NCBI GenBank assembly: GCA_003194525.1 | Contig: NBIV01000225.1 | Span: 62,001-126,000, forward strand | Direction of reading: 5' to 3' | Length of the DNA stretch: 64,000 nucleotides | DNA from: Gracilariopsis chorda | Taxonomy: Eukaryota; Rhodophyta; Florideophyceae; Gracilariales; Gracilariaceae | In this document: in pieces, positions 1 through 10,795 of the stretch | Position numbering within the stretch: the first letter of the stretch is position 1 | How the letters are laid out: every line of letters starts with the position of its first letter | The notes under the pieces: generated by a model | Database searches by the model: none | The model's input: the letters and a program-made list of their open reading frames with translations, nothing else | What the model was told of the DNA's origin: nothing | Program-made: the position numbers and the translations under genes

Positions 1-3000
1 CTCCCGCTAAAGCTGTTCGTAGCTCAGTTCCTATTGCTTTCGATGGAATGTGAAGCAAAGAAGCTATGTAACGGGCTCTCGTCATGACTTCATCAGGAAA
101 TCCGGCCCGTTCCGCGATCGCCAATCCCAGTGACTCGAAGGAAGCACCCTCCATCACTCTGTAAGTCGATATCCACCCATCACGAGTGTTTCTTCCAGCT
201 CCCCGTATTGGCGGACGTTCTTGAACGACATGCAGGTGATACGAGCCAATATTGTTATATATCGATGACAGATGGTTAAGTTCATGATAATGAGTCACAA
301 ACACAGTTCTGGCCTTTGTGTTTCCACTTTGCGCACCTCTTGCTAGATACTCAGCCACACTCCAGGCAATCGCAACGCCATCGACAGTGCTCGTTCCCCG
401 ACCAATTTCATCTAACAGAACAAGACTCGAGGCGGTGACATTGGACAAAATACACGCTGTCTCAGCCATCTCAACCTGAAACGTGCTTTGACCGCGAGCC
501 AAGTCATCAACAGCTCCGACACGAGTGAAGATCCTATCGCTTATGCTCAGTCGCGCAGATCGTGCTGGAACGAAGCATCCGACTTGTGCCATGATGCTGA
601 TGAGTCCGATGCTTCGTAGGGCACAGCTTTTACCCGCCGCATTGGGTCCGCAAAGGATCATCAAGTCCAATTCTTCCGAGCTTTTACAATCCCCAAGGCT
701 GAACGAGTTGGGGACGTAACTCTTTCCGATCGGTAGAGTCTGTTCAACGACCGGATGTCTCGCACTTTCGAGTTCCAATAGTCTCGCCGAAGCAGGTAAG
801 ATCTCTGGCTGCACATAACTCCGTTCTTCAGTAACTTGTGCAAAACCTGCCAGAACATCAATGACAGCTACCTGTCGGCCCATTTCGCGCAGCTGCTGAA
901 CGCGATCCACAATCTTCTTCCGCAAATCTTCAAACAGCCGGAGCTCAAGCATCAAAACCTCTCCAAATGCTGAGTTATGAGCTCTTTCACATCGTCTCAA
1001 CTCATCACACCGAAATCGGAGTTCGGCTTTCGTGCTCTGCACCCTGTCATATCCAAGCCTGCTGAATAACAACGGATCATCGTCCATGATCTTCTCCCCT
1101 AAAGAACGTGGGATGCGCAATACGTAGCCCATGTTCTTGATGTGTTTGATTCGCAAAGCGTCCACAGAGGTTCTTTGTCTCTCCTGCTCTTCCAAGGCAG
1201 AAATCCAGGATTCCGGTTCACGAATGGCCTTTCGCAGTCTGTCCAGGTCTGCGTTGTAGCCATCGCAGAATATTCGAGTTGCGTTGATGTCCCAGTTCTC
1301 TTTCGAGATTCCACCACTCTGAATAGCCATCATAGAGGGCATGTAGGACGGAGCTGGATTGACAAGGGCATCCTTCACTTCTAGAGCGACGGTCAGGAGC
1401 TTTTCATCGATGCATGAGAAGAAGTGATTGATATCATTGCCGTGTGACAAAATCTGGTCCCGTGCTGGATTCTCCTTCACGCAGTGTGCTATCAGAGAAA
1501 GGATGGATGGAACTCGCAGAACAGACTCACACAACCATCTCATCTCCCTCGGAGTTGCTCTTCCAGTACACATGCGTCCGCCCAAACGTTCCAAGTCTGC
1601 CAAACTTCGCATAACCTCTTGTACTGTGAGTCGCACATTTTCAGTATCACACAAAAGAGCAAGCACAATACCCTGGCGCTTGCGAATCGTCTTGAGGTCT
1701 AGGGAAGGGGCAAGAAGCCAAGAACGTAAACAGCGCGCGCCCATGGGTGTTACAGTTCGGTCTAATGCCCATTGTAAGGAGCGCTCCCTGATACCGTCAC
1801 GAGCGGTCTCTACAACCTCAAGATTCTTCAAACAGGCGGCATCTAGAAGCATAACATCGGAAGTGGAAAAGACTTGAAGCGTATTCAAAGGCATTGTGGA
1901 CTTGAGATGTTGTCGTTCGAAGGCCGCTGTTTGTTGAATGTATTGTACAAGAGTTGCGGCAGCATGCGTGCAAAACGGACGAGCACGGCAGCCGAGCGAT
2001 TCTACATTATCGACGTGATGCAAATCGGCTAGCAAATGCTCTGCGTCTACAAGAGAAAGAAGGTCACGACGAGATACAATGCCCACCGGTGTTGAAGAGA
2101 GCATGGAAGCGACGTATGAACCGAAGTGGGGCTCGTCGGATACCAGGGCAAGTAAAACTTCTGCGGGGGTTAGTGTGGCAAGAAGACGGCGTAACTCGTC
2201 AAATGAAGTACCATCTGTCACTCTGAACTCTCCCGTAGATACGTCGGCGTACGAGAAGCCGAAGTGACACTGCATCTGCTGTGAAGTGGCATCGTGTCTT
2301 TGCTTGATTACCAAGGACGCTATATAAGAGCTAGCGTTTGACTGAAGCAACGCATCGTCACAAGCGGTTCCCGGTGTGATCAAGCGTGTAACGGCACGTT
2401 TGACGAGTTTGCCGGATGGTGTATCGGCAGCAGTTTGCACCTGGTCCACGACTGCAACGGTAACGTTTTTCTCCAGGAGCATTCTTATTTTGTCATCAAC
2501 GGCATAGTGCGGTACGCCGGCCATGGGAACTCGAGTACCTAAGGCCTTGCCAGCATCCTTTGAAGTAAGCGCTATATCGCAGGTGGAGGCCAACTGCACG
2601 GCGTCTTCGAAAAAGCTTTCAAAAAAATCGCCGACGCGGTATAAGAGGACAAGTACGCGACTGTCGGGCACGTCGAGCTGAGCACGCAGGGACTGTTTTG
2701 TGGCGACGTAGTGCTGCATCATCGGGGATAGCAACGAAACCTGAACCGATGAAGTGGTGAGGTGTTCTCTGGATGTTGCGTTTTGCTGGTGCTGTTGTTG
2801 GTGATGCTGCTGCGATTGCGGCGAGGATAAAGTACATATTGCGGACGAGGAGTGGGTGAACACAGGGCGTTGACGAAGTGGCGATGCATTGCGAGGGAAG
2901 AACGAGAGGCTGTTGGTTCGGTGGGGGCGGATTGTGCTCGCTGAGAAGCGGGCGGTGAGGAGGCGGACGGCGGTATGCGAAGAGCGTAACGCAGGGACAC

Positions 3001-3007
3001 CGGGCAT
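1..3007 (-). CDS. Organelle-targeted MutS-family mismatch repair ATPase (3' end beyond window)
   Basis: The reading frame runs from the ATG at 3007 to the window edge without a stop that I could find (at least 1002 codons), so the C-terminus is missing. The first ~95 residues are Ser/Arg-rich without acids at the start and then Gln/His-rich, which suits a mitochondrial or plastid transit peptide followed by a low-complexity linker. The MutS body then follows: domain I with VGDFFESF near residue 126 (the Phe-x-Glu mismatch-contacting motif) and PMAGVPHYAVD near residue 160; the core; Walker A GPNAAGKS at about residue 787; Walker B LVLLDEIGRG near 864; then the HYHEL region. Domain I makes it MutS1-like and not MutS2. 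The family binds mismatches and uses ATP to start repair. Whether a GIY-YIG domain (plant MSH1) follows cannot be seen. Organelle targeting is inferred. Confidence 0.88.
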   Translation of the reverse strand, partial: MPGVPALRSSHTAVRLLTARFSASTIRPHRTNSLSFFPRNASPLRQRPVFTHSSSAICTLSSPQSQQHHQQQHQQNATSREHLTTSSVQVSLLSPMMQHYVATKQSLRAQLDVPDSRVLVLLYRVGDFFESFFEDAVQLASTCDIALTSKDAGKALGTRVPMAGVPHYAVDDKIRMLLEKNVTVAVVDQVQTAADTPSGKLVKRAVTRLITPGTACDDALLQSNASSYIASLVIKQRHDATSQQMQCHFGFSYADVSTGEFRVTDGTSFDELRRLLATLTPAEVLLALVSDEPHFGSYVASMLSSTPVGIVSRRDLLSLVDAEHLLADLHHVDNVESLGCRARPFCTHAAATLVQYIQQTAAFERQHLKSTMPLNTLQVFSTSDVMLLDAACLKNLEVVETARDGIRERSLQWALDRTVTPMGARCLRSWLLAPSLDLKTIRKRQGIVLALLCDTENVRLTVQEVMRSLADLERLGGRMCTGRATPREMRWLCESVLRVPSILSLIAHCVKENPARDQILSHGNDINHFFSCIDEKLLTVALEVKDALVNPAPSYMPSMMAIQSGGISKENWDINATRIFCDGYNADLDRLRKAIREPESWISALEEQERQRTSVDALRIKHIKNMGYVLRIPRSLGEKIMDDDPLLFSRLGYDRVQSTKAELRFRCDELRRCERAHNSAFGEVLMLELRLFEDLRKKIVDRVQQLREMGRQVAVIDVLAGFAQVTEERSYVQPEILPASARLLELESARHPVVEQTLPIGKSYVPNSFSLGDCKSSEELDLMILCGPNAAGKSCALRSIGLISIMAQVGCFVPARSARLSISDRIFTRVGAVDDLARGQSTFQVEMAETACILSNVTASSLVLLDEIGRGTSTVDGVAIAWSVAEYLARGAQSGNTKARTVFVTHYHELNHLSSIYNNIGSYHLHVVQERPPIRGAGRNTRDGWISTYRVMEGASFESLGLAIAERAGFPDEVMTRARYIASLLHIPSKAIGTELRTALAG

Positions 3008-3518
3008 GGAGAAAGCGGCAGCACTGACGGCGCCGTCAGTCATCTCTCGCGCGGACGCCAAGCAGCAGCGGTCCACCCCGGGACGGCGATCCTCATCGCG
3101 TGAAGAGCAACGCGCGCCAGCTCTCAACATCTGCCGATCACAACGACACCACAGTGCGGGCGCTACTAAGCGCAGCGCCGGCTACCGAGACGCCCCATTC
3201 CCGCGCCGCGTTTGCTCAATTGGGGCACTTTTCAGTTGGCGGCCCACGCGCCGTGGCCAGGCGGCCTGCGGATTCACGTGATGCCAGCGCATTGCGAGCA
3301 GAGGGCAGTCATCGCACATCCACATCCGGCTTGCGCGTTGCGCCGTTCTTCGTCTTCGCCCACGCCATCGTGGCCCCTTCAACAGTCGCCTTCAAATAGC
3401 TCCTTCTCACACCACATGAAAATGTACCACCTTCTCATCCGTGGCCATCCCGTTAACACTGGCGTTCTCGCACTGCGCGCCGTCTGCTGTCGTGCGCTTC
3501 CCGCAGAGCCCTGCAGCC
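3008..3518. promoter_or_regulatory. Divergent intergenic region between MutS and kinase genes
   Basis: About 510 bases separate the ATG of the leftward MutS gene from the ATG of the rightward kinase gene. It must hold both promoters and 5' leaders. It is GC-rich; I saw no clear TATA box or repeat. Frames open through it start with non-ATG codons and look like chance. Confidence 0.5.
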
Positions 3519-5492
3519 ATGGATGAAAATGTGCGGAGGGCGTTGGACGAAGAAGAGACGCATTTCACCGCACTCAAAAAGGCTAAGTCTCCGTCACACT
3601 GCATCATTGATAACACGCTCAAGCTAAATAATCAAAACGACTTGCAATGCCGTTTCGAAACAGCTGATGGCACGGCATATACATTCCGCATCATTATTGA
3701 CGATCCGGCCGATCTCTCCTGGACTGCATGCCGTGCCATATGCGACGTCATGCAACTCGCCGTACGTGGAACTTCAATGACCCGCCAACTCTTCCAAGAC
3801 CTCGTCGCTCAACTCTCCGTAAAGTACGGGAAAGTGGACGGACCCACTATTGTCAACGATGAGTGCATAGCACTCATATTTCCGAATCCCTCTAAAACAC
3901 CCATACGTGATCCCAACACCATAGTTCGTACCGGATTGTATTATAACGATTCCTCCACCGTCACAGTCAAGTCTAAAACCAAATGCCAAGCCACGTATGT
4001 CATTGAAATCAATCTCCAACTTGATGCGTTCCGATATACCAAGCTGTGTAACAAGGCACTGTTTATGGCGTTGAATATCCTTGAGACTGGTGATGTGTTG
4101 TATCCTGATCGATTTCTTTCGCTTGGTCTTATTCTACGCCAGCACCTTCATCGCATTACGCCGGAGGCATCCTCTTCTAATAAGTTTTACAAGCTTGCAA
4201 TACTTCCCACCACTGTACACAGCCCGGTTCCTATTCCGAGTCTTTTGCTACGCGCTGCTATTGCGGAAGCATCGGGCACAGAATATGCTTCCAGCTATTC
4301 CGAGACTGCTAATGCTTCACAGCCGCCTCCGTCTCAGGAGTCTTCCTTGCATTGCCCTTACGCTGGCATCACCTACCTTGAGCTGCTTAAGGAAAGCGGA
4401 CAGGCTAGAGTATACCTTGGAATGAAGGGCGACGAGAAAGTGGCCATCAAAGTCTATCTCGATTGTGAGGAACAAGATGACTTCTTTAAGAACGAACTCA
4501 AGCTTCTTCTCAAGATGTCTGATCATCCAAACGTCGTTCGAGTGCATACCTTTTTCGCACTTCCAAAACCAGCCATCGTCATGGAGTATATAGACGGACA
4601 GGATCTTCTGGACTACCTGTCCGATCACGGCAGTATGTCAAACAATGAGGGAAAGAAGCTTGTTCTCGGTATTGCGGACGGACTTTATCATTTACATAAA
4701 AGCGGCATCATTCATCGCGATCTCAAGACTCCTAACATTATGAGACGTAGTGATGGTAGCCCCGTCATTATTGATCTCGGAATGAGTGCAATGCTGAACC
4801 GGTCACAAGATGCATCTGTAGTTGATCTCACACAAACTCAGGCGGAACGCATAGCACGTTTAGCGAGGCGTGCTGCTGAAACTTATAGTTCGAATCGAAC
4901 GAGAACTGGTAAAGGCTCTCTACTTTGGATCGCTCCGGAAATGGTTTTGAACAATGACTGGAGTGATAGAACTGATGTTCATGCTTTCGGAATCATTATG
5001 TGGGAGATATTTTCGGGAAAGCTTCCGTTCCTTTCCGACATACCACACGCTGCTCAACTGAGTCAAGAGGAAATAGAAAGTACTGTTCTTAATGCTATTG
5101 TTCAAGGGGTACGGCCCTCCCTTGCGGACGTATCTGAAATTGATGACTACCTCAAGAGTACAATGCAATTGTGTTGGCACTCAGATCCGAGAGAGCGCCC
5201 AACTATGATGCGAGTAGTCGACATTTTGCGTGGAAACGACCCTCAACCGTTGTTTAACCATTTTGACAGTGATAATTCTGGATTCTTGGAGTTCCCGGAA
5301 TTCGCCATGTTCTTGGAAAGATATGCTCCTGGCGATATCAGCCCGGATGATATGCTCGTCTTGTTTAAAGCGGTTGATACGAACCAAAGCGGGTCAATTT
5401 GCTTCAGTGAATTTGAGAAGTTCTGGGCTTTTGTTCAGTCTTATGGCCTTCTTAATTTCATCAGTATAATGAGTACCTCGACGTATGTATAA
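3519..5492 (+). CDS. Protein kinase (TKL-like) with C-terminal EF-hand pair
   Basis: 657 residues from the ATG at 3519, which sits in a strong context (GCAGCCATGG); the frame is open further upstream but only from a GTG. The N-terminal ~280 residues match no family I recognise. The kinase domain (about 285-575) has a weak glycine loop (LLKESGQARVYLG), VAIK lysine (~311), HRDLKTPN catalytic loop (~399), DLG in place of DFG (~419), a long basic activation segment ending in WIAPE, and DVHAFGIIMWE. The HRDLK..N loop and W-rich subdomain VIb-IX style suggest a TKL/RAF-like kinase. Two EF-hand loops follow: D-S-D-N-S-G-F-L-E-F-P-E (~583-594) and D-T-N-Q-S-G (~620), a pair like that in calcium-dependent kinases. 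Calcium control is inferred from this order. No introns needed. Confidence 0.85.
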   Translation: MDENVRRALDEEETHFTALKKAKSPSHCIIDNTLKLNNQNDLQCRFETADGTAYTFRIIIDDPADLSWTACRAICDVMQLAVRGTSMTRQLFQDLVAQLSVKYGKVDGPTIVNDECIALIFPNPSKTPIRDPNTIVRTGLYYNDSSTVTVKSKTKCQATYVIEINLQLDAFRYTKLCNKALFMALNILETGDVLYPDRFLSLGLILRQHLHRITPEASSSNKFYKLAILPTTVHSPVPIPSLLLRAAIAEASGTEYASSYSETANASQPPPSQESSLHCPYAGITYLELLKESGQARVYLGMKGDEKVAIKVYLDCEEQDDFFKNELKLLLKMSDHPNVVRVHTFFALPKPAIVMEYIDGQDLLDYLSDHGSMSNNEGKKLVLGIADGLYHLHKSGIIHRDLKTPNIMRRSDGSPVIIDLGMSAMLNRSQDASVVDLTQTQAERIARLARRAAETYSSNRTRTGKGSLLWIAPEMVLNNDWSDRTDVHAFGIIMWEIFSGKLPFLSDIPHAAQLSQEEIESTVLNAIVQGVRPSLADVSEIDDYLKSTMQLCWHSDPRERPTMMRVVDILRGNDPQPLFNHFDSDNSGFLEFPEFAMFLERYAPGDISPDDMLVLFKAVDTNQSGSICFSEFEKFWAFVQSYGLLNFISIMSTSTYV

Positions 5493-7252
5493 CCTTGACG
5501 TCTGCTGTTAATCTTCTGTCCTAAGAGCCCATACCATAGTGGCCTCATGGTGCTGTTGACTGCCTTCAAGAATTATTTACGCTTTTCGGCTCTTAACTCT
5601 TTGTTGTACACATCGAACACTTCCTGGGGCTCCGAGAATCTCGACACATGAAATTTATTCAGCTATCAAGTATTACTAACCAATGAACATTGCTTAACTG
5701 GACAACACCGATGCGGCCACGCACAGTTTACTCTTCTCTTTTCCCTCTTGATGGAATACTATTTAGGAATACATATTAATAGAGTTCGTTTTCTCTTTTC
5801 CTGAGGAGTTTCAAGAACTCTACGCCTTCCAACAGAGTCACAGAGATTCTGCTTCCATGAAGACCTCCCCTTTGTCTGACTCTTTAGACTGCCTGAAAGT
5901 ATGATGGCCTGCAGTTGTTTGAGAGCTTCAATTGGCCAGTCAACTTCTCACCTGCAAGATAAACTATGTCAATACAAGCGTTGAGAAAGGTTTCAATCAT
6001 GGATAACATGAAGAACTGTTGGTGTTGTTTCACGCCATCTGTTGTTAGCATCCAAGCTTCTTCTCCGCTATGACGCACTAAGTCCTTGACCTTCTCTACG
6101 TCTGTAGAGGGTAGCCTATGGAGTGAGAGAAATGCCTGGTCTACTTCGTGTTCCCTCGATTCGCATGAAGTGCAAAGTACTCACATCATACCAGGTGTAA
6201 TGTGTGTGTGTGTGGCAGTAGAGATCGATCTAAGAAAAACATCTCTATCTCCAGGTAAACCAACATATTGTCTTGCCACGTTCTGACTATTGATTCTACG
6301 TTGAGTCCTTCCTTCTTCTTCTTTATTGTGGACAACAGCTTTCTATTACTAAGCTGAAGGAGAGCTTTCAGTAAAAGCTTTCTCTTTTCAGGAAGGCCAA
6401 AAACTTCTGTGGCTCATGTCGTTGAGTCCTTTGTTCCGTTCCCCAGATAGGACCACGAGTTTTTCATGTGGTTCCGTTAATTTACATAGTATGCCTCCTC
6501 TCCTACATCAAGCCCTCTCGAAGCATTCTACCGTAGCGCTGATTAGGCTCTGTTATTTTTCGCGCCCCACGAGAATATTCTAGATGTTAGGGACTAATGC
6601 CCCAGCTCACGCCTAGTGTCGCGTCGCAATACAAAGGGATTCTGTCAAGGTGATCATGCGCCTGTTCATTCCTTGCTTCGGTAAAGCATCCCGGCGTCAT
6701 AGATCCGCTTTAAATCATTTGAGCAAGCACATCTCTTTCGAAGTGAGCAGGGACCCCTTACTCTGATTAAGTTATTCAGTAGCGACGCTTTCGCCAACTG
6801 CAGTCAGATGATTCTCGCAGAGGGAAAATTTGTTTGTTCATGTACTCACAAACAATTTCTCTCGCAGCAAATACTAGCAGCTTATATGCCGAAGTGATCA
6901 TCTTGCATCACTCTGCGCGGAAGAGCAACAAATCTTCTGATACAGTAGTTGCCTTTCCTGTTACATACCATCATACCGCTTACGGGTAAGAAATTGAGCG
7001 GCGCATGAAGAAAGAGTAGGTTTTGTTCCAAAATAATTAGCATCGTCTCTCCCTAAACATATTCTATGTCATTGGTTTGTTTTCACAATCGGTTAAGAGC
7101 AAAGTCTGTTGTCCCAGTCTTCTCATCTAAGCAAATTTACGAGTACAACACAACAACATACTAACAGTTTGAGTTTGCTCTTTTCCTTCGTACCTACTAT
7201 TGCTTTACTCAGGGCGTTCAGAGGCGAGAAGTGTGGTTTTGTACGTTCAGCC
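5493..7252. other. Intergenic, no gene seen
   Basis: About 1.75 kb between the kinase stop and the ATG of the secreted protein. It is lower in GC than the genes and holds only short chance frames and a (GT)n tract near 6198-6212. It presumably contains the kinase 3' UTR and the promoter of the next gene. Confidence 0.5.
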
Positions 7253-8326
7253 ATGAATGGTATTTCAGTTCTTCTATTCATTCTGTCGCTGTTTCTAAAC
7301 GGTGGCTCCGGTCTAAAAAGTCCGGGTGATGAGAATAAATACATCATACATCATAACTTTGCTGGTTCTGATCTCACGTGCAGCGGAGCATGCCACCAGG
7401 CTCAGCAAGCTTTTCCTCAATTGACTGATGTGCAACAAATGGAATTTGCGTTTATGCGCCAACACTTGAATCGGGCTGATGATTACTTCACACCAACTGC
7501 TCGACAACCCGGTAAACATAACAACCCCAACAAGCAGGAAGATACGTCTAACGAGCAAACACATCATTCAAATGGTCATGGCCCACAGAAACGGTGTGTG
7601 CCGCTGAACTGTTCTCTTCCGGAGCATGCAGCTGAGTGTTCAAATGCTGGCATGACGTCAAGCATTGCATATGTGCCACTTCTCAGTAGCGAAGACACGG
7701 GGTACATCTTCGCCTCAATTTCGTCGTCCATCGCAGGTCTCCGCAGCAGATATTTTTCTTTAGAAGGGCCTGGAGGGCGTTCTGGATACACCGTGTTCAC
7801 TGGTATTCCGAGCGAAGGACCTGTTACTCTGTTTGCGGTAAGCTGCAGTATTCCAAGTTGCGCAAATAGGACTGAGCATCAGATACTGTGAGACTAACGT
7901 TTTCTTGTATATCTTTCACACACCTACCGCAAGATTCTACAACCAACAAGACTTGGACCCCTGCCTTCACACAAATCTAATTTTCTAATTGAGCAAGCTC
8001 TAATATTCTCATCAGGACGTGGCCGCGTACCACTGCAGTCCAAGATGATTAGACATGGCAAGTTCAACAATTCACTGTGCACATTTCTTGATAATGAGCC
8101 ATTTGTGCCATTTTCAAATGGCAAGATTAACCAAACTGAAAGCAAGAGACTGAGTTCTGCTAACGAGAACTTTAGCGTTGGCTTTCGAACGGAAACAAAT
8201 GTCACTGCAGTGAGGATATCGATTAAGAACGATGAATGCGTTGCAATAGTGTTGAGTACTGGTCCGGGGTGTTGTGTGGTGAACGCTGAAATTCCAGTTG
8301 TCACTGATGAAAGGTGCCACCATTGA
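7253..8326 (+). CDS. Predicted secreted protein of unknown function, one intron
   Basis: Join 7253-7837 and 7934-8326. The ATG at 7253 opens directly into a signal peptide (MNGISVLLFILSLFLNGGSG); the frame is open upstream but only from a TTG. The intron 7838-7933 (96 nt) begins GTAAGC and ends CCGCAAG, with CTAAC at about 7893 as a possible branch site; other nearby AGs break the frame, while this one is phase 0 and stays open to the stop. The spliced protein is about 325 residues. It has a His/Asn/Gln-rich stretch, several cysteines (CSGAC, RCVPLNCSLPE, CSIPSC), and N-glycosylation sequons (NCS, NQT, NVT). I recognise no domain. A cell-wall or extracellular role is only a guess from the signal peptide. 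Without splicing the first exon would stop at 7891. Confidence 0.6.
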
Positions 8327-9999
8327 AGGACAGATAATGAGTGGACGGACCAGCCTTAGTCAAGCGTTCGGTTTTGCAGGCTTCCTCGCCATTCTCCCAT
8401 TTGTGATAATTTTGTAGTTCACACCTTGCTTCGTAAGAGCATAGTACAGTTTTCTGTACATCTCTAGTGCATACTTTCCCATAACATAGAGTTGCAGACA
8501 TTCGTGCCGCACAAGCAGGAGTGGTGAAACCCTGTCGTTAGTATCGTCTCCCTTGCGAAACTATGATTTTGTCGCATGTCAAATCGATTGTTGAGCCGGT
8601 CTGTGTCATACTCCTTTTGTTATCTTTTTTCCTACTTCCTTTAAATGATTGCGCTCTTTCCTGGGACTAATAAGGGTATAGGCACCTTTTGTGCGGTATC
8701 TTCTTTCTAGACGAATAGGCACAGAAAGCACTGAAATAAGATCAGAAGCTCTTCACGAATTATCTACGCGTGTGTGTCTGTTTACTGGCAAGTGCTTCTA
8801 ATTCCAAGGCAACGGTATTCACGTTTCAGAATGTAGAATGCAAATCATCTATTTGACGGCTAAATCCCCCTACCAGACCCAATCGTATCTCCATTTGGCT
8901 ACCTTATCTAACATAACTTTGATAGTCTTTTGAAGCGTTTTCAGAAGGTGGGCACACCTCGACGGGCGGAACTGCATGTGCCCTGCGTTGGAATCGCCGG
9001 CACCCTTGCAGTGGGTTCCTCACCAAAATAGTACCTGTTAGACAGTGGTCGCAGAAATTCCTTGGTTTCCTGCCGAGAGAAAAGTATCTTTAACCAGATA
9101 TGTTTTATTCTTATGTTGTAATTAGATATCAAGGACCCACAGTAAAGAAGAAGAAAAAAAGCAAAAGATCAAAACCACAAATTCATACCAGGCACTTACA
9201 TGGGCCCCATAACTCATGTATCGTGGACAAAGGAAACAATGAAGTAAAGCTGGGATGGGCATAACATGTACCGACGGCAAAATCTATCTCTACAAGGATA
9301 TAAAGATGCTCTAGCAGCTAATCAACCTTGATTTGCTCTCGAAAAAGGTTCAGCCTTGAAGAAGCTCATTCGGACTACATCTACTAAGAACATGGCCAGA
9401 AAAGTTACTGGTTTATCTAGAGAAAGAGGGCTTCTTCTCACTCTAACCCCTACCTTAATTGGGGACACGAGCTCTTACGAACACACACACACATTCACAG
9501 ACTGCATCTTGCGGAGACTACAATAATACTACGATGGCTCAGGGCGAGAGCTCGGAGTCCAAGGGTACACGTGGTGCTGAGGATCGAGGAGCTTGAACCG
9601 TCGGGCCCCGAAATTGGGCCTAAACATCCCCGCAAGAGGCTTCTGGGCCGAATTCGGCAACCGAGTATCCTTGCGCATCTATAACGAAAGATGCAGTTGT
9701 GGCCTATGAGATCACGCGCCGTCGGTGGCACGTGCCGGACCAATACTTGACGTGTGCTGCGTCTGGTTCCTGCGGAGCCGACGTCGCCTGCGTTCATGTG
9801 TCTGTCTCTTCAACGTATATTCCTCTCCAGAGCAAGTCGTGGCTTTGTACCAAGGGTATCAACTTCTTCCTCACCAGAAATCCACACTTTTGCTGTTTGC
9901 GACACCGTGCCAATTTCAAAAAGACTTATTGGTCAACGAGCGCAACCGCATCTGTCTTTCTTCTTCACATAGAATCCTCCGTTCGTTTCCTTCCCAGAC
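8327..9999. other. Intergenic, no gene seen
   Basis: About 1.67 kb between the secreted-protein gene and MIA40. Only short chance frames and a short (CA)n tract at 9481-9493. Low GC on the left, rising toward the MIA40 promoter. Confidence 0.5.
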
Positions 10000-10632
10000 A
10001 TGCAACCTCAAAGATCTTCCGATTCAGCTTCGGACAGTGAACCAGAAGTGTTCGCCGCATCTGCCTCAGAGAGTGCTATTACTTCTGGGAAAGCGGAGTC
10101 TTCCCCTCCAGATCTACCAACACTTTCTGAAGACTTGCAATACGTTGTCCGAGAAGAAGAAAAGCAGCAAGGCCTACCATCAGCGAATTCTGACTCCCCC
10201 GCATCCACCGAGCCAGGATCCGCAGCGCCCGCATCCACCGAGCCCGCAGCGCTTCCGGATCAAGATGTCACAAAGAGCGACAAAGATGATGAAACCGCGC
10301 AGCAACTCGATTCAGATTCGGCCGAAGAACGGCAGCTGAGCAAAGAAGAGCTCATCGAAGAGGCTTTGAACTGCCCCTGCATTGCGTCTATGAAGGAAGG
10401 TTCCTGTGGCGATTCGTTTATTGATGCATACAAATGTTTTTTGCAGAGCGAAACGGAACCGAAGGGTATGGATTGTATGGAGCAATTTCAAACTATGCAA
10501 TCATGTCTTGCAGAGCATCCAGAAGAGTATAACCTAGACGATGACGATGACGACGCAAATCCCTTTGCAGCTGCAACGGGCAACGACCAAACCACCGAAC
10601 CCCAGCCATCGCAAGAAACGCCATCTGCTTGA
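10000..10632 (+). CDS. MIA40: MIA40/CHCHD4-type import oxidoreductase
   Basis: 210 residues, single exon, ATG at 10000. The conserved core holds the redox-active CPC motif (C125-x-C127) and twin CX9C motifs C136-x9-C146 and C159-x9-C169, with the family's order and spacing. MIA40 oxidises cysteine-rich proteins entering the mitochondrial intermembrane space and passes electrons to Erv1. The first ~115 residues are acidic, Ser/Pro/Glu-rich, with a short repeat (PASTEP twice), and lack a membrane anchor, so it resembles the soluble animal/plant form and not the anchored fungal form. The C-terminal tail is acidic (DDDDDD-like run near residue 180). The gene is convergent with the ABC transporter, whose stop lies about 165 bases downstream. 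Confidence 0.93.
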   Translation: MQPQRSSDSASDSEPEVFAASASESAITSGKAESSPPDLPTLSEDLQYVVREEEKQQGLPSANSDSPASTEPGSAAPASTEPAALPDQDVTKSDKDDETAQQLDSDSAEERQLSKEELIEEALNCPCIASMKEGSCGDSFIDAYKCFLQSETEPKGMDCMEQFQTMQSCLAEHPEEYNLDDDDDDANPFAAATGNDQTTEPQPSQETPSA

Positions 10633-10795
10633 GCTGTAGTAGCAGTAAGATAACCACTGAGCATCGGAACACTTGTCAAAACGCATGCCGTGTCGCTTCA
10701 CGACATCGGGCATAGGTGTCGGGTTTAGTTTCGCAAGAAAAAGACCGCCTTTTTCCTTATTAGAAGCACGAGAATACCAGAGTCTTGATAGGGTT

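Noticed and set aside
3441-3518. Upstream extension of the kinase frame
   Set aside because: It starts with GTG, is not targeting-like, and the ATG at 3519 has a strong context.
6198-6212. (GT)n tract; also (CA)n near 9481 and 28830
   Set aside because: Short microsatellites with no sign of function.
7109-7252. Upstream extension of the secreted-protein frame
   Set aside because: It starts with TTG; the ATG at 7253 begins exactly at a signal peptide.
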